DNA from: Candidatus Woesearchaeota archaeon
GTDB taxonomy: Archaea; Nanobdellota; Nanobdellia; Woesearchaeales; BS150m-G63
Assembly: GCA_016784165.1 (NCBI GenBank)
Contig: JADHVD010000008.1
Span: 1-51,920 of the forward strand
DNA: 51,920 nt
Reading direction: 5' to 3'
Part shown: positions 50,035 through 51,920 of the stretch, piece by piece
How positions within the stretch are numbered: the first letter of the stretch is position 1
Layout of the letters: each line of letters starts with the position of its first letter
Translations under genes and position numbers: made by a program
The notes under the pieces: generated by a model
Seen by the model: the letters and a program-made list of their open reading frames with translations, nothing else
Told to the model about the DNA's origin: nothing
Databases searched by the model: none

Positions 50035-51039
50035 ATGTATAAACCAAAAAAACTTTCATTAATAATTACAAGCGTTTGCAATGCTAAATGTAAATACTGC
50101 TTGTATGAAAAGAAAAGAGAACATTTGCCTCTTGAAGATATTAAAAAAATAGTTACAGAAGCAAAAGAAATTGGAATAGAATGTGTAACAATTACCGGTG
50201 GAGAACCAAGTTTACATCCTCAATTTTTTGAAATATTAGATTATATTACATCACAAGGATTATCAATTGGATTAATCAGCAACGGTTTCCAAATGAACAA
50301 AGAAAAAGTAAAAAAAATTCTGGATTATGGTATTGTTTACCCTTGGACATCAATTGACTCGCATGATGAAGAAATAAATGATAAATCAAGAGGAAAAAAT
50401 GCATACAAATATTCAATAGAATTCATAAAAATGATTAGGGAGATAAAACCCGAACAATATATTGGAGTTATATCAATAATTACACAGTATAATATTAATA
50501 GTTATGAAAAAACTGCTGATTTCCTAGTAAACGAATTAAAATTTAATATGCTTAGGGTAGACAGACCAGTTATAATAAATCAGGCAGAAAAAAATAATAT
50601 ATCAAATGAACATATTACAAAAAAATATCTTGAACTATGTAAGGAACTTGTTAAGAAAAATGAAGACATAATTAAACCAGTAATGTTTTCTCACGGACAT
50701 GAATGTCCAATTTTCAATAAAAATTATTTTGAAGTAAATGTTTTTCCTGATGGTAATATAATACCTTGTTGTTTTATGCATGATCCAAAATTTAGTATGG
50801 GTACAGTAAAAGACAAATTGTCAAAAACATTAAATGATAAAAATGTAGATAGATACAAAAATATTATTAACACTTTTTTCAGAAATAGATCAAGTAAAAT
50901 TGGTGAAAAAGGTATATTTGGTTGTGTTGAATGTGTTGAGGAATATAAAAAACTCCGTAATAGCGGTAAACTAGATAAATTAATACAAAAGAAATCAATA
51001 AAAAATATTGTGGTAGACTTCTTTAAGGGAAAAAAATAG
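50035..51039 (+). CDS. Radical SAM/SPASM-like enzyme paired with glycosyltransferase
   Basis: A 334-aa radical SAM protein. The cluster motif CNAKCKYCLYEK is near residue 15, then ITGGEPSLHPQFFEILDYI and IGLISNGFQM. A C-terminal Cys-rich region (CPIFNKNYFEVNVFPDGNIIPCCFMHDP...GVFGCVECVEEY pattern, read as IFGCVECVEEY) resembles a SPASM/twitch auxiliary Fe-S site used in peptide or sugar modification. Directly downstream of the glycosyltransferase; the two are probably co-transcribed. Substrate unknown. Confidence 0.83.
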   Translation: MYKPKKLSLIITSVCNAKCKYCLYEKKREHLPLEDIKKIVTEAKEIGIECVTITGGEPSLHPQFFEILDYITSQGLSIGLISNGFQMNKEKVKKILDYGIVYPWTSIDSHDEEINDKSRGKNAYKYSIEFIKMIREIKPEQYIGVISIITQYNINSYEKTADFLVNELKFNMLRVDRPVIINQAEKNNISNEHITKKYLELCKELVKKNEDIIKPVMFSHGHECPIFNKNYFEVNVFPDGNIIPCCFMHDPKFSMGTVKDKLSKTLNDKNVDRYKNIINTFFRNRSSKIGEKGIFGCVECVEEYKKLRNSGKLDKLIQKKSIKNIVVDFFKGKK

Positions 51040-51106
51040 TTTCAAGGATATGAAAACACTGTTTTTCCGAAATCTTTTTAAACCAACCATTTATCCAATA
51101 CTCAAC

Positions 51107-51370
51107 ATGGAAGCAATAATCAGTAATTTCAGAAGATCAAGGCACACAACCTATGATAATCATATGATTATTTTAGTTGATGGAGTAGATAATAAGGAAA
51201 AAGCAGCTAAATTAGTTGGTAAATTAGTAACATGGATTGCTCCAGGAAAAGAAAAAAAAGAGATTAAAGGTAAAATAAGTGCAGCTCATGGTAATAAAGG
51301 CGCACTAAGAGTTCTTTTTGAAAAAGGTATGCCTGGTCAAAGTGTAGGCACCAAAGTAAACATTGCTTAA
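51107..51370 (+). CDS. rpl35ae: 50S ribosomal protein L35Ae (eL33)
   Basis: An 87-aa large-subunit protein. MEAIISNFRRSRHTTYDNHMIILVDGV, KAAKLVGKLVTWIAPGKEKKEIKGKISAAHGNKGALRVLFEKGMPGQSVGTKVNI matches the L35Ae core (W..P.GK.I.GKI...HGN.G.....F...PGQ..G..V). The start is ATG 51107; the track's extra 19 residues are out of place. TTTTTAAACC about 30 bp upstream may be the TATA element. Confidence 0.93.
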   Translation: MEAIISNFRRSRHTTYDNHMIILVDGVDNKEKAAKLVGKLVTWIAPGKEKKEIKGKISAAHGNKGALRVLFEKGMPGQSVGTKVNIA

Positions 51371-51486
51371 ATTCTTTAAATTTAATGAAATTTTCTATAG
51401 ATTAATTCAAAAATATAATGAATAGTACATCTACAGAAGGTTATTTAAACTTTGATTATTATTCAATCACTAAAAACAGGTGTTTT

Positions 51487-51920
51487 ATGTTGGATATAAA
51501 AAAACCACTATTGATTTTACCAATTTTATTAGCTATTCCTTCAGCTTTAGCTGTAGATATACCTGATGTTTCTGGCTTGATTGGAGGCATTGGTTCCAAT
51601 GTTTGGAATATGCTTCAAAACGATATGACTGTTTTCTTTTTCACATTTATCTTTTTCTTTGTGTTGCTTTATGGAATTTATGCAGCTGCATTAAGAAAAG
51701 TAAAAATATTTTCAGAAGGAGACACAATAAGTAGGCAAGGAAAATTGGTCGCAGTATCTTTCGCAATGCTTTCTTCTTTTGCAATCTTCTTTGTAACAAG
51801 AGAGCAAGGCATAAGGGCATTTCTTGAGAATATTTTAGAACCATTAGGATTATTTGCAGGAGTACTTTTAGGAATCACAGTTTTTTCAATAATTTATTTT
51901 GGATTTAAAGGCCCATCAGG
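51487..51920 (+). CDS. Partial membrane protein with signal peptide (runs off window)
   Basis: An ORF open at the right edge and absent from the track. MLDIKKPLLILPILLAIPSALAVDIPDVSG is a signal peptide. Three or more membrane helices follow (TVFFFTFIFFFVLLYGIYAAAL; GKLVAVSFAMLSSFAIFFV; LGLFAGVLLGITVFSIIYFG). At least 144 codons are visible. It resembles small archaeal pilin/channel-like membrane proteins, but no family is recognised. Confidence 0.6.
   Translation, partial: MLDIKKPLLILPILLAIPSALAVDIPDVSGLIGGIGSNVWNMLQNDMTVFFFTFIFFFVLLYGIYAAALRKVKIFSEGDTISRQGKLVAVSFAMLSSFAIFFVTREQGIRAFLENILEPLGLFAGVLLGITVFSIIYFGFKGPS

Overview
The window comes from an AT-rich archaeon, most likely a small-genome DPANN lineage (Woesearchaeota/Pacearchaeota-like). 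This placement is inferred from gene content, not from a marker-gene tree. Archaeal/eukaryote-type information genes dominate: RNA polymerase Rpo6, exosome Rrp4/Rrp41/Rrp42, SBDS, proteasome alpha, RNase P Rnp2, Alba, a histone-fold protein, thermosome, prefoldin alpha, SRP54/FtsY, GINS, aIF2-alpha, Nop10, Rad50, LonB and ribosomal proteins S17e, L44e, S27e and L35Ae. Many genes look leaderless, with a TATA box about 25 bp before the ATG. Others use a GAGGTGAT-type ribosome binding site, so both start modes coexist. ThrRS and the phosphoglycerate mutase look bacterial in type.

Layout. 1-6.4 kb: a tRNA-thiolation enzyme and a small membrane protein face a long minus-strand operon (hypothetical, rnp2, psmA, SBDS, rrp4, rrp41, rrp42, rpo6), an RNA-processing and protein-turnover superoperon. 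6.7-9.9 kb: small genes, tRNA-Arg, Alba and S17e, interrupted by a 1.48-kb cassette. The cassette lies between perfect 45-bp direct repeats and carries a gene resembling bacterial/phage L,D-transpeptidase-like proteins plus a frameshifted partner. This is the most striking accessory feature. 10-16 kb: gltX, a truncated histone-fold protein, two coiled-coil proteins, thermosome, FKBP and CMP kinase. 16.3-18.6 kb: a K+ channel-like protein and a secreted protein with a duplicated Cys-containing domain. 18.7-24.8 kb: srp54, thrS, tpiA, a methyltransferase and a pilin-like trio.

25-31 kb: the scpA-pfdA-ftsY operon, a helicase reduced to its first RecA domain, phosphoglycerate mutase and membrane proteins. 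31.3-31.7 kb: an intron-containing tRNA whose 3' end is duplicated 212 bp away across a palindrome-rich stretch. 31.7-36.4 kb: rad50, a ROK sugar kinase and a COG2100-like radical SAM protein. 36.5-41.8 kb: GINS (with a TQE repeat linker), L44e-S27e-aIF2alpha-Nop10, PAC2, enolase and an inositol-monophosphatase-like protein. 41.8-51.9 kb: a phosphoribosyltransferase, a zinc ribbon, a lipoprotein, a Fic protein with candidate operators, LonB, an OB-fold protein, a DEDD exonuclease, a TctA/DUF112-type membrane protein, a glycosyltransferase/radical SAM pair, L35Ae and a partial membrane protein.

Functionally the window links translation and RNA decay, protein targeting (SRP54 with FtsY), folding (thermosome, prefoldin, FKBP), proteolysis (proteasome, LonB) and lower glycolysis (tpiA, phosphoglycerate mutase, enolase). 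Most track ORFs not listed are antisense or out-of-frame shadows. All assignments were made by reading; no database search was run.
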